From: Terfezia claveryi
Lineage: Eukaryota; Ascomycota; Pezizomycetes; Pezizales; Pezizaceae
Direction of reading: 5' to 3'
DNA length: 64,000 nucleotides
NCBI GenBank assembly: GCA_015179025.1
Contig: WHUX01000085.1
Span: forward strand, 62,001-126,000
Position numbers and translations under genes: made by a program. Below, in pieces: positions 45,690-57,933 of this stretch (the stretch's first letter is position 1; every line of letters begins with the position of its first letter). A model generated the notes under the pieces. It worked only from the letters and a program-made list of their open reading frames with translations. It was not told the DNA's origin and did no database searches.

Positions 45690-46879
45690 GATTGTACTGC
45701 AATAGCCAATTCATCTATATAAGGGCACATATTTCCGGCCAGATATAGATTTGGTTCATGACAATATCCTCAGCGCATTGAAGAGTATGTATCATATATA
45801 ATCCCCTGGCATTCATTTCCGGGTAGCTGCTAAGATTTCTACTTTAGTTCCAACTTTCATAATATATACATGCTACTACATATACTGTGCTACTATATAT
45901 ACTCTAATACTACATATACTCCGCTACTACACTGATATGTATACCTAAGTTCAACTCAAGTAAGATGGACTATTTGTTTAACAATATTAATAATAGTGAG
46001 ATATCACAAATGGAATTATCTCAGTCCCAGTATGCTTCTAATGCTAAATATGATAATATAATTTCAGTTTGAACTCTTTCGTTACTATAAGGCATAGTCT
46101 CAGATTCATCTGTCTATTTAACTCTTACATCCTCTGCTTCTGGCTTCAACTCTATATAGTATAATCAAAATTTACAATATTAGTCTTAGATATAGTAGTA
46201 TAGTACCTAAGTTAATCAAAATGGAAAACCATTTTAGTGATATTCTATATATTGATACAGTCCTAAGCAATATACAACTAGTTCTACAAAGCATCCAATT
46301 GACTATTTAAGAACTTATTATCTTACTAACCAAGGAGATATAGGACCTGATCCTAATAGTTATGAAAGGGTATACAATTTTGAAGTATCACCTGCATCAC
46401 AAGTGTTAAGAAATAGGGTCAAAGTTTGTGATATCACCTGCATTACAGGTGATGGCTTATTAAGGTATCATACACGTAAGAAGTTCTACGTGTGTAATTA
46501 AGGTGCAGGAGATTCTAAAGAGACCAGTACAAGGTACTTAGATCAAGAGAGCGAGAAAGTCTGAGCTACACTCAAGCAAGGAAGTAAATGAAGGATAGTA
46601 TTATAAATAGCTAGGTACAGAGGGGAGAACAAGTTGTTGCATAAGGAGAAAAGACTATAGAGACAGGAGAAATTGATCTCCTTTATAGAGAATCTGGTTC
46701 TCATTTGAGAGGATATTGGCACGACTGTCAAAGTATCCTAATCAAGTATAAACAGTAAGACGTGCAAGCAAGCATATGTAAATATTTGAAAGGCGCAGGG
46801 AAACAACGGGTAATGAAAATCTGGTTCTCCATTTGAGAGTCATGCCAATATTTAGCATGACTGTCAAATATCTCCCTCT
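45690..46879. other. AT-rich region without a gene
   Basis: Repeated ACTACATATACTC words near 45870-45930. A direct duplication containing ATCTGGTTCTC and GACTGTCAAA lies at about 46690-46730 and 46818-46870. No coding evidence. Confidence 0.45.
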
Positions 46880-47045
46880 CCTCTGCCGTGGGCTAGACTA
46901 GGTTCCCCCTAAAAAGGGGACCGCATTGGAGTAATGATTATTTAGCAAAAAAAATAATAATAATAATAAAATAAAAATTGGTACAAGAAGAGAAAAGGTA
47001 CGTACAACTGTATCCCGCCAACGTAATTCGACTGTGAGAAACCCA
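46880..47045. repeat. LINE 3'-tail copy plus shared flank
   Basis: Matches 34480-34645 from CCGTGGGCTAGACTAGG through an A-rich tract to TCGACTGTGAGAAACCCAAT. No LINE coding sequence lies upstream. Confidence 0.75.
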
Positions 47046-47049
47046 ATCA

Positions 47050-48692
47050 CTAACCCGAGTCCGAACCCGAGTTTGAATCTGCAAATCTAACCTCCGTTCC
47101 CTTCCTTAGAAGCAGCCAGCAGCGTCCTCGAACATTCATCCCCCTGAACATGGAAGGGGACCGGACTATTAAGGTAAATAACTTCCGAGCTCGTAGCCCC
47201 GCAGGGAAAGTTTTGCCCGTTGTCCTATGTCCTCCTAGGAGCCAACGTGACCCTACAATCCCCGCATTCCTATCTTCTTCACATCGTATATGGTGTCTGC
47301 CATGGGTCCTCCTGTGCTCAACAAATGCCTTATTCATCCTCAACTTCGGCTACCTTTGCTGGCTTCTTGTATTTGGCAGCTGGGGGTTTTGCTGCCTTGG
47401 ATCCCACTTGACGTTTTGTGGGCTGTTTTTTAGTGACAGGAGGTGTCACCGGGGCCTCGTCCTTTGTTACCTCCTCCACCTCCTTCTCATAATTGGATAG
47501 GTCTTCATCTTTCTTCAACGATTTTTTTTCGAGTATCTCCTCATCCCCCTGATCCTTGTTTTTGGCAGGTGATGTATTACCTACCGACATGCTATCCTTG
47601 GCCCCCTTTTTATCATTCCCCTTCCCTTTGCTCCTCTCCCTCCCCTCATCCTCCTCCTTCTCTCCATTACCTGTTCCAGCTCCTTAACCTCCGTTCCCTC
47701 CGCTGAATTCATTGATTTGAAGGGTCCTCCACCTCCGTCGATGCTTGAATCCCTTTTTCTGTCAATTCCACCTTTACTCCAACCTGTTGGTTCAATTGAG
47801 TTATTAACTCATTAAACAAAAGCTTATTCTTCTCCTCTGCCTCTCATCCTATTCTTGTCGACCTTTATACAACTTTTCCTACTACTTTATCCATTGACGA
47901 TCTTCACTGCGACCCATTTTTCTTACGAGCCGCAGGTAAGAGAGACCCTCTGCCAAACATCTAGAAAAGTCTGATAGGAAGTTGTTGAACTTCTTTAGCT
48001 GTGCCTTCACAGTCGGATCTTTCCTGTCTTCTCATCCTTCATGCTGTCTCTTACCAAAGGAACATTTTTACCCTCTCTTCCGAGATAGTTAACTGTTCCC
48101 TTAATAGCACCTCCTTCTCCTTCAACTCCTCAATCTCCTCATCCAACCTATCAACCTCCTCTTTCAACTCTTCCCGCTTGCCCCGGAATTCTTCAAGCTG
48201 TCCCGGAAATTACTGCCATCCCCATATGCTCCTCACAGTCATACTTCCCTAAGATTTCCTCTAGAAGCACCTGTTTTGCTACCGGTTCGATGAGTCCCAG
48301 CATTGGTGCAACCTCCTCTAGTAGGAACTCTTCGGCTCTTCTCTACTCAACTCATCTGGTGTCATCTTCCCCTTCTTTGCTGTGATTTTTTTTTCCTCTT
48401 CCTCTAGCATTTCTTCCTCATTAGTGTCTATAGACCCCCGTCCACCATCATCATTCTCATTATGCAAGCCCTCCCTTATCATCCCTAATTCTTTCATCCT
48501 ATCTGTAAGGGAACTCATCCCCTCTGATGACATTGGAGCCTTTTATTTGGACATTGCTGGGATGCCAGCTGGTATCGGTTGTTGTGTTGGCTCCGGTGTC
48601 CTGTGTGTCGGTGTTGCATTACATAGGCTTCGTACTTGGATCTGGCTTCCACCTTTTCCTTTGTCTTCACCTTTATTCTCGCCTGGCCGTGG
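47050..48692 (-). pseudogene. Decayed charged coiled-coil protein gene
   Basis: The minus strand from the ATG complement near 48692 reads MPRPGENKGEDKGKGG, then after a stop SSLTDRMKELGMIREGL and an acidic/lysine block (48318-48533). A heptad-like stretch near 48100-48190 (EEVDRLDEEIEELKEK) and a lysine/alanine-rich tail at 47330-47590 (KKQPTKRQVGSKAAKPPAA) follow. Frame changes and stops separate the pieces. Composition suggests a DNA- or RNA-binding coiled-coil protein, possibly a mobile-element ORF1; I do not recognise it. Introns cannot be excluded as the cause of some breaks. Confidence 0.5.
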
Positions 48693-48945
48693 CATTATAG
48701 GGCCCGCTATTTGATTCGCAGCCTAGAAGTGCCTGTGATTGGATAAAATGGACATAGAAGTTGGGATTAACAGGGATTTCAGTTTCACCTACGGCCAGCA
48801 CACCCAGTGGAGCAATGTTGGCCTTCAGACAGATCGATCATGCCCACTCCCCGTTGCATATTTTATAAGAAGTAAGTAGTCCTTCTCTCACAATTTACAG
48901 TCCAATCCCACGACAAGTATACCACCTCATCACTCCTACTCCAAA

Positions 48946-49245
48946 ATGACTCATTCCCCACGATTCCCCGGTTTAGCGAAAGAGTTAAAGGCAATTATTG
49001 AAGGAAAAGATGAAGCAACTCATGTGTATCAAGTAGCTCTAAAGAAGTTACCGAAAGTTAGACATGGAAGCCCATTATCTACCGTTGTGATTTCCATTGG
49101 CTCATCAAATACCATTCATGACCAGGTTCCGAAGCCGGCGGCGTTAGATGACCCTATTGAAACACAATCAGAGGTATCACAATCCACAGATGCAGAGGAA
49201 GAAATTAAGGTAACCTTGGATTCTACTCCCACTCAACACCAGTAG
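48946..49245 (+). CDS. Hypothetical small protein (99 aa)
   Basis: Starts with ATG 48946 in a CAAAATG context and runs 99 codons. The N-terminal half is helical and charged (LAKELKAIIEGKDEATHVYQ); the C-terminal half is acidic, Ser/Thr-rich and probably disordered. It has no recognised domain. Its start context resembles that of the 50214 gene, and it diverges from the coiled-coil relic on the other strand. It could be a real small gene or a 5' exon of something longer. Confidence 0.45.
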   Translation: MTHSPRFPGLAKELKAIIEGKDEATHVYQVALKKLPKVRHGSPLSTVVISIGSSNTIHDQVPKPAALDDPIETQSEVSQSTDAEEEIKVTLDSTPTQHQ

Positions 49246-50213
49246 AATCCCATCCTATTATTGACGACGGCAGAAATTCGGCTCTTTCTCCTAGACTTTC
49301 TGACAATTTGTCCTTTGGTCCTTGTGATATTATACTTACCCACTAAACGAATTGACAATATCGACATTTGTGATCGTCTTGGGTTACTATAGACGAGAAC
49401 ACCAATATTCACCAGCACACGTCCGCTCCCAGCGCTCCTTTTCTGCTTTTCTTCATCCGAATCGATTCACAGGAGGTATCTGGCTCATTCATAACCTAGT
49501 TTCTATTCAATCGATGGAATTATCCAAGTAGCGCTCCGCAGTCATATTGATTATTAGTTGATAGAACAATAAACATAAAATAAAAAAAATTAAAAAAAAG
49601 TACCAGTAGTCTTCATTATATTTCCTTATATTTGAACATGCGCAACTATACATAAAATAGTTCGACAAACCTCGGTTAACGCACTCTCTATCTGGTTCAT
49701 AAGCTCCCAGACAAAACAGAACACATGGCTACAATATGTACAGGAGCTTGAAGCATTGGAAAATGAAATAGAAACTGGGAATATTCTCGCAAGCCATTTA
49801 CGCTGTTGCCGATAACCTGCCCTCTCGTACGAACCAAGCTCTACGGTGTGCCCTACTGATAAGTAGCCTAGACCTCTGAGAAGTAATTTACATCACACTA
49901 TATTCCACATTTCAACATTGATATCGATATATCCGCTCAGGTCAATTACCTAAACAAAGGCAGCACCTTTGTTTTCACAAAAGCCCTATATGGAATAGAT
50001 CCTCTCCCACGTTACCCATTTGTGTGTTGCCCATCAATCCATTGTCTAAACCAAGCCCAATAATATTTCTTTGTTTACCAGTAGAACACCGATATGGCCG
50101 GTGCCGCCCCAGAGTCCCCTAGAATCTAAGATACTGATTTCCAAAATTCCCTCCTCAATTGAAGAAATCCGCATGCTTAGTTGTCAAGTCCCTCTCACCC
50201 ATCTCATTCCAAA
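49246..50213. other. Intergenic region, presumed promoter of the 50214 gene
   Basis: Mixed composition, A-run at about 49580-49600. No coding evidence. Confidence 0.4.
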
Positions 50214-51761
50214 ATGGCGAACTTCGACAGCCTGAAGGATTGGCTAGACCGCAATCCCGATGCGGAAGTAGTAGATGGAGCAGCGAGTGCTTACGATGCG
50301 TACGACTACGACATCGCCAGCATCACCCATAGCAGCAAAGAACGCACCGATTACATCAAACAAGGCACCGAGTTCGCCAGTGAGCAGTTCAAATTAGGAA
50401 AAGAAATTGCAGACAAATACACCACACTCGCATTTAAAAATCTTCGCCGCTCTGTATTGCAAACAATCATGTCTGATGGAGGGCCGAATTCCGCTGCTAG
50501 AAAAGTGCGCCGCCAGACGATTGCAGCGGTTTTGGGCGAAGAAGCGTGGAAGGATGTGGAATCGCAATATGATATTGTCGGTCCGGCATGGGATGATGCA
50601 GAGACAGTGACCCGTGCGCTGGGAGCACTCGAGTTAGCGGACAGTAAAATCCCCCATGACGAATGGGATGCATGGAGACAGATATCCCCATCATCGCGAG
50701 GGACTTTTCCTGACGTCCCACAAAGAATCCAGTGGCTTGAAAAGCAAGGGTACATTACTGACTGCATGACTTCTTCCTACGAACCGGGTTACTTCCCAAC
50801 GGTGGTTGCCTGGCTGTACTTTGGATTCTTAACCATCCTGGCATTCTGGGCCTTAAAATGGCTTTGTGACAAGTTTATCTGGACGTGGAACCGCATAAGA
50901 TACGGACAGATCTTTGAGGAATTTGAATCGACGCCACCGAAGAAAAGGAAGAGGAAAACTGTCAAGAAGCCCACAGGGAATATCATGAGGCCAGTGCGGT
51001 ATAATCTCGAATATCACGACACGGTAGAGGACGAAGTCATGCCAAAGTCGATGAAATCTGTTATAGTGGTGCAAAACTCGAGACAGGGAAATAAGAGAGC
51101 AAGATTTAGACCAGAACCAGAGGACTATTATTCCGACGACAGCCAGTATCCTGAGAATGAAAATCAGGCTCAGAATAACTACATGAAAGAGCCGGAGAGT
51201 CAATACTCAACCGATTCCAATAATGAGTATGAGGAGAATGATTCTGAGGCTCAGGAGGAATATTACGATGAAGGGGAGGGCTATGGGTATGAGGATGAAG
51301 AGTATCACGCCGCAGAAGATCAACTTGAAGCTGAGACTGTGCCTCCACGACAGCTAGTAGAACCAGTTCAAAGGGGCAATTCTAGCTATAGATATGTATC
51401 CCCCACAGATACAGAAGATACAGGAATTGATCCGGACACGAACATGGAAACGGAAATGGAATCGGAATCGGAGGGCTACTCTGGGCAGTATAAGGAGGAA
51501 GATGTATATACTGATGCTAACGAGGAAGAGGACGGTTTTGGGGACGACGCGGATGGCTATTCTATTATAGAAGAGGAAGTCCCTAAGATCCGTACCTCTA
51601 AATTTATAATAAAGCCAGTGCAGCAGCCTCGGCGGAAACAGAGTAAGGCTCCTGTCGCCAAAGCGGGACCTACTAGCAAGGCTCCTACTCATGCAGCGAC
51701 TAAACCACTCACGAAAGCCTCCCAAGTGCAGCAAGCTGTGCCTCCGCGGAAAAGGCGCTGA
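50214..51761 (+). CDS. Single-pass membrane protein with acidic and basic tail, unknown family (515 aa)
   Basis: The frame stays open upstream, but the first ATG in a good context is 50214 (CCAAAATGG), giving 515 aa. Residues 1-190 are soluble and helical with many charged residues. A strong membrane helix lies at about 195-220 (VVAWLYFGFLTILAFWALKW), with no signal peptide. Directly after it is a basic cluster PPKKRKRKTVKKP (about 243-255) like a nuclear localisation signal. Residues 300-460 are highly acidic, Tyr/Glu/Asp-rich and disordered; the C-terminus is Lys/Ala/Pro-rich and ends PPRKRR. The layout would suit a membrane or nuclear-envelope protein with a nuclear tail, but this is inference. 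Codon use looks genuine and the frame is unbroken. Confidence 0.75.
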   Translation: MANFDSLKDWLDRNPDAEVVDGAASAYDAYDYDIASITHSSKERTDYIKQGTEFASEQFKLGKEIADKYTTLAFKNLRRSVLQTIMSDGGPNSAARKVRRQTIAAVLGEEAWKDVESQYDIVGPAWDDAETVTRALGALELADSKIPHDEWDAWRQISPSSRGTFPDVPQRIQWLEKQGYITDCMTSSYEPGYFPTVVAWLYFGFLTILAFWALKWLCDKFIWTWNRIRYGQIFEEFESTPPKKRKRKTVKKPTGNIMRPVRYNLEYHDTVEDEVMPKSMKSVIVVQNSRQGNKRARFRPEPEDYYSDDSQYPENENQAQNNYMKEPESQYSTDSNNEYEENDSEAQEEYYDEGEGYGYEDEEYHAAEDQLEAETVPPRQLVEPVQRGNSSYRYVSPTDTEDTGIDPDTNMETEMESESEGYSGQYKEEDVYTDANEEEDGFGDDADGYSIIEEEVPKIRTSKFIIKPVQQPRRKQSKAPVAKAGPTSKAPTHAATKPLTKASQVQQAVPPRKRR

Positions 51762-53825
51762 GCTATACACATATCCGTCATTGATTACCGCAAATTGGGA
51801 GAAACTTGCATGACGTGCAACAATAACTCGGGATTTCCTGAAGTGGTAGCCGACAATATGTGGGGTTGGATCGATGAGATGGTTTGTAATTCTTGGGGGA
51901 GCCTGGGGAAACTCGGGTGGACAGCAAGCAGGTGGGCATGTGGATTATTTGCAGTTTTGTCAGTATATATTATGAATTGCTGTTTGAATATAGCTTTAAC
52001 ATAGATAATTCGGAACTCTGAATCATGCAACATCCTTTGACCCCTCTAAGTTTACAAGTTTTCGCAACAAGATAGATTTGGTGGTATTCGTATTCACTGC
52101 TGGGTTCCCTAACTATTTCTGTCAGCTGTCGAGCAGACATCAAGTAACCTTTGGGGTACAATTCTCTGTTCTAGCTACGCCACCACTCTCCGTTCTGCTC
52201 TGTAAGTACGTTACGACGTCCGGATTCTCCCCCCCCCCCCCCCCACCCCAAATCCTGTGTACAGCGAAAGCTGTTGTTTTGCACCCGGTATAAGCGTAAA
52301 TCCGGCAAAACTACCAAGATTGGGAAAACAAACTTGGCAACCGGCATCCAGCTTGCATCGGAAGGGCCACAGATTTGCACGCGTGACGATGCTACATGTT
52401 TGAGGTTCTCCGGCATCAGCTTAGCAGGTATACAACGAACAGGAGGAGCTGCTTTCAGTACACCTTCCTTGACGACCTAGTCAATAACCTAATAATCCCC
52501 TATTCATATATGGAGCAATAACAGGGATCTAGATATTCCTCTGGCGTAATTTCCTTATTTACGGTGGAGAGGGTGGAGGCAGTGCATTGTTTAGAAGAGG
52601 TACGTTACTCCGTGCAGTAGATCATCCCCTCACACAATATCCTATACCTACGCGTTATCTGATTCTTTACGTCCACGTTCGGCAGGATGCTCATCTGATT
52701 CTGGAAAACCCCCAATAATATAATGGATAACTGCACCTAGAACTAGCCCACCCTTGCATTTTACCGAACTAATCAGATCCTCCGTGATCTTGCCCTGTGG
52801 CTGGAGGACGATGTGCAGAATCTGATAAAGATAAATTTAGCTGAAATATACGGTAACCAGACTACCACAGAAGTTTTCTTTTCCACCTTCCTATTTGGGA
52901 AAGGCTACATATACATATCACTGCATATGCATGTATATGCACGTTAACTACTTGGCATATGAACAATAACGTTATTATGCATACATCATTATTTGGCATA
53001 TGCACAGCAATGTTAAGGGGGGTACGGAGTACCAGGCTGCCATCCCCTTTTCTGCGCTTCGTTGTGGAGATTCCGGATGTGTCTGGGGGGGATTCCAATT
53101 TGCTGTTGAATAACAGCAATTGCCTCCCCCAGAGATCGCAAGATCACCGCCTAAGCACGAGTTTACGATATCGAACATCTAAGGGAGAATTGAGGAAGGG
53201 AATAGCTAGAGAAACAATGAACGGGAGGCATAGCTAGAAGGTAACTAGTCTAGGCCCATTGAAAAGCCCAGTGAGACTAACAGCCAGATCTATAGTACGC
53301 TGATTTGGGAACCTCTGTAAAGAATTACAAGTGACTTTGTGTTCTAGTATCTGGATATCAAGAGTGGACTGCTGGAGTAGTAAGTACACATACATAGGTA
53401 CCTTATAAGACCCAAATTTCGTTTTACGCCGCCAAATTTAGTTAGTATATACTATTGTTAATCTTTGTAACTGCCTTTTGTGTTGTAGAAACACTTACCA
53501 TCATAAGTAAACTATAGAGCTCAGTATGTCGTCAATACTCATCACAGTGCCACAGCGGTTGTATACTGAGGTATATCCGACGATTACGCAACCACCACAC
53601 ATATGTATAATCTCGCTAAGAGTTATTGATCAAGTATTAACCCGCGGCATAACCAGTAGGTATAGACACAAATCTCTCTCTCCACCTTTTGAGCTCTATT
53701 ATAATACCATGAACATGCTGATCCACATGTGAGATGAGGAGATTTCAAGAAAAGCAACTCCATAAGAAATAAACGAAAAAGCGTAAAGAACCCAGCCTTA
53801 TTGAACAAACCCTCGCCCCGTTGCT
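51762..53825. other. Intergenic region, no gene seen
   Basis: Contains a long C-run (about 52231-52246) and a direct repetition of GCATATG words near 52925-53000. Open frames are short with no motif. Confidence 0.4.
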
Positions 53826-55583
53826 TCAACTTAGCTTCACTTTCATATACCTCACTACCTCACTCCCATCCTCCAACACTCTCCTCTCACTGACAACTTT
53901 ATATCCCCCCAGCCACGGCAGCAACTTCGTCCACACCGTCCAATACACTGCCCCGAACACCAACACCCCTAAACCTACAACCGGGAACACATAGTACGGA
54001 TAACTCGTACTCTTCACGTCTGGCGGAATAAATGGCACCACCGCCAAAAAGAGATTCGACAACATGTAGATCACATTAACCAGGAACGTGCTGTGCCAGG
54101 GACTGTCCCACTGTTCTTTTTCGCGGTTCCAATGGAGGTATATCAACCCCGCGGCGACAAACGTGTTGATCCAAGCTCCTGGATAGGTGTACAAGTCGAC
54201 AATAAATTCGTACGCTTCACCCGCGGGAGGAGCGACCAAGATGATTATCGTCACGACCCAGTGGAGAAACAACGATGCGGCGGGGGCATTGAATGGTTTA
54301 TTTGACGCAAAGAACTTCGAAAACGGGAGGATCCCTTCTTTCGCAAGTTCCTGATTAACCCGTGCATGCCCGAACGACACGGCAAGAACATTCCCAATAT
54401 TACTTATAGCCACCAATGCAGGGAGTACCCTGGCGCCAGCACTATCTCCAAAAACATTTTTGAAGAATAAACCGGCGACGATGACACCTGAGTTTGCTAG
54501 GTCAGTTTTTGGGATTGCGGCGAAGTATGCTACATTAGCAAGGACGTAGAGGGTCATTACCCCGCCAATTGCGAGGGGAGCAGCGATGCTGAGCGTCCGC
54601 TTGGGGTTTTTGACTTCGCCGAGGACATAGTTTGCGTTCTCCCAACCCTTGTACGAGTATACGATTCGGAGAAGGGCAGAGGCATAATTGTATACTCCAC
54701 CCCCCATGTCTGGGTCGAAAGATAAGGAATTCTGAAAGTTATTTGGCTTGTCCACTTTGAGATGGCCGTTGAGTGCGGCGAAGCCGCAGAAGACGATAAG
54801 CATGAGGATGATGACTTTGGCTACCCCGAGGACGTTGAATAATCGCATTCCCCATTTTGGCAGTGTGGCGTGCACGACGACCGCGAAGGTGATGCAGGCG
54901 ATGCCAATCCCACGAGCTTGCCAGCCATCGGGTTCGTCGTTGCCAGCGGCGAAAAGCACATACTGACCGAACGCAAGGGCGTTTCCGGAGGAGAACCCGA
55001 GGAAAACCATTTGGGAGAGGAATATGGAGCTGGCAAGGTACTTTGGCCGCCGGTAGACACGCTCAAGATAGTTTTTCTCTCCACCGCTCAGGGGGATTTT
55101 CTGTGGTGAGTATGGTCAGGGTTGCGTGGAAACTGATATGAATAAGTGAGTCCTTACGAGACCAAATTCAAGGTAGACGCTCAAGCCTGTGAAGGTCAAG
55201 ATCCCGCCAACTACCCACAAGATGATACTGACGCCGACGCTGCCGGTGGCCTTGTAGATACCCGACGGAGTTGAGAAGACTATGTGAAGTGTTAAAAGAT
55301 ATTACTGCGACCCCGATGCGGAGGAGGGGGGGGAAGGTAGCCACATACTTCCTGTCCCAATCATCTTGTTGAGAATCAAAAATACGGAGCTGGTGACCCC
55401 CAGTTTCCGGGATTCCTCAAACTGGTACACCTCCTCACCGGCGATGCTGGCAGAGTCCCCACCAGCACCAGCTTTGCGTTTATCTGCTATATCAAGGGCA
55501 TCGTCGGAGGAGTTTAGATAGAAGTTATCCACTTCTCTTTCCGGAGCCGGTGGCTCCACCGCTACGGTTTTGTCGGCGGACAT
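53826..55583 (-). CDS. Amino-acid permease, LAT / high-affinity methionine permease type, three exons
   Basis: Exon 1 is 55583-55349 (ATG), intron 55348-55280 (GTATGT..TAG, 69 nt), exon 2 55279-55158, intron 55157-55101 (GTAAGG..CAG, 57 nt), exon 3 55100-53826. The total is 1632 nt, 543 aa plus stop, typical for the family. The first membrane segment carries LNKMIGTG spliced to IFSTPSGIY, the substrate-binding GTGIF motif of APC transporters that is completed only by splicing. LPLSGGEKNYLERVYRRP-like sequence (here IPLSGGEKNYLERVYRRP) is characteristic of fungal MUP1-like permeases. About twelve hydrophobic helices follow, with GWENANYVLGEVKNPKRT after the sixth. Plasma-membrane uptake of methionine or a related amino acid by proton symport is likely from family knowledge. 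Confidence 0.92.
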
Positions 55584-57782
55584 TGCGCTCGAGTTGCTGG
55601 GCTCGATGAAGGTAAGACGGCCGGGGACGCCCTATGTATTTGGAGCAAGCAAATTGGGATGCCCTCTATATAAGAGCAGTCTATAAAACAGCAGCGAGCC
55701 GATACCTTAATATATTTGTACGACGTTTAGTTTACGTTTGCATTCAGACAAGTAGCACGCAATTCCACTGGTTTCGTGCGAATATTCAGATGCCTCCGAA
55801 TGTGATGGGACTACTTGTCTCCACACTCAAAATTACCCCTCGTGTGACATCACGACGGCGCCTTTTAATAACTGTAAACTTATGTATGCTCATGAGTTGC
55901 TGCAGCAACGTTCCAGGACGCTCTTGCCTAGGCTGCCTTTTTGGAGATGTATTCATTCCCGTTGCAGAGGCAGTTTTCAAGTGACTGACGGGAATGCTGC
56001 CTTCTGGCGATATTCGCATTGTTATTGTGTGCTGTTGCCCGCATCGCGACTGGGAAGAGCCGTTCCATCATGATCATGTTTAACGTTTTGCCAGCTGCGT
56101 GGTGGCGATGCATAAGCGAGAATGTTCAAGCCCGACACCTTTCCGCAGGAGGGATAACAAACAAGTCATGGATTCGATGGTGTGATCGCAAAATCTAAAC
56201 ACAGATCTCTTCCATAGTCAGAAGCTAGAAATCAGCGCGTTTGATGGGACGAACTCGCTCAGCAAGGGCTCTATCGTATATCTAGCTGCTGACACGACAT
56301 CCGGAGGTGTGCTGGATGAGATTTGTGTAACTACCAGTTCTCTATCTATTATATTATATCTACATGTACAAGTGCTTGAAGAAGACAAAATGTCCCTAAT
56401 AGATAGGTCCCAATCAGGCTTGCGTAGCACTGCCAAATGTACATGAGATACATAACTTGGGGGATTCAACAGACAACAGAGGAAAATGAACTACAGAAAC
56501 GGAAAATTATAAAACATATGTACAGTGATAATTTAACACAAAATATATTCTCCTATGACAAGGGAAACGCTAATATTTCCTATGCTGGCTCTGAACGTGC
56601 ATTTCCCTATTGCTTATATGGGTATGGCCTTTATTGAAGTTTTGCTGTGATACCTGAAAATGATGCAAGCAGAATACAAGAGAACCATTGCAATCTACAG
56701 ATAGATATACAATAATACTGTAGATGAGACAAGTAGATATGATAGGCACTGATTTTATATTCATTGTTACTTAACACGACAACAAAATGTCTTCTGTATC
56801 AAGTAACAACTTGGTAAAGGGTTCAAACGATTGACCAATCGTCGTGATTGCTAAACAGCGGAGAAGTGAATGCCCGCAGTCAGTTAAAAGTTCCCGGTGG
56901 GAAAGAGCAAACAGACGGCCTAAGAAAAATTGCAATGCATCTTGTCTGCTCCTCTTTTACTTTTTTACTCAAATTAAAAAAAAACCTTTATAGAGCGTTT
57001 TTCTCTAACTATAAGCTCGGCGGATGGAAGTGAACACATGACACAACTGTGACCTTACGAGCAACCTTGCATTTGGGTGGTTGGCATAGCAATAACGCAA
57101 CGCTAAACTCTGCAGGCATTAAACTGATTGAGTAGGTAGTTCGATAAACGTCTCAATCGAAAGGCCAATGGCCATGATCGAGTTGATTGACCGATTTTCT
57201 CTCACACGCGTTCTCCCTCTTAACCGGTTGTGATGCAGTGTTGATTTCTTGTCGATAAGGATAAGGAGGGCCTGGAGCCTGATACAATACAAAGAAATTC
57301 ACTGGAATACGGCTCAGGATGAACTAATGAGACCTGGGATCTATTACTACTGTCTTCAGGGTTACTCTTGAGAGCAGGCATGTTAAGTATCTGATTATAT
57401 TGTTAATTTCAATTGGGAATATAAGAAAGAAATGATTCCAATGAATGGAATGTATTTCAGAGTGAGCCTGATATGAGAGGGAATCCCTCCAAGTACATAT
57501 CATCACCGAGTTGAGATCAGAGCTAAAGATTGTTCGAGTAATTGCTGTTTAAAAACGCACATCCAATACACCCGGATATTGCTGTTGCGCCAACCGTTGT
57601 CCGGCAAAGCTGTTATCGCCACAATGACAATATTCAGCTGAATTTGCACACACGCAAGCCACCTTACGTCCGCGCATACGCAAGCATCCTACGTTCGCGC
57701 ACGTACGCAAGTATTTTCCGTATGTCGGGTTGAGTCACCTCTTTTATCTTTCTGGTTGCCACCCCGACCACTATCCGCAATC
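55584..57782. other. Intergenic region, no gene seen
   Basis: Holds the presumed permease promoter on the left. Short frames lack motifs. Near 57650-57715 words of the type TACGCAAGCATCCTACGT and CGCGCACGTACGCAAG repeat a few times. Confidence 0.4.
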
Positions 57783-57933
57783 CTTTGCATTTTCTTGCTT
57801 CTGATTGGTTGAATAACACGTCCTGCGCATTGTCTTACCCTGAATTTGTCATGTATAGAGACAAGGCTTCTGGACCTGTATTTTCTAGTGAATTAAGCGA
57901 GTCTTCTATTCGCTTCGTTCTCTATCGCATTAC
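57783..57933. repeat. Dispersed repeat, second copy of the segment at 34137
   Basis: TTCTGATTGGTTGAATAACA through CGCATTAC matches 34151-34295 at roughly 85% by eye. The LTR element at 57934 is inserted into this copy. Confidence 0.7.

Noticed and set aside
47150..47500. 116-aa plus-strand hydrophobic frame
   Set aside because: Antisense to the lysine-rich coiled-coil relic; hydrophobicity is the mirror of Lys/Glu codons.
51354..51770. 138-aa minus-strand frame rich in Phe/Arg
   Set aside because: Shadow of the acidic coding region of the 515-aa gene.
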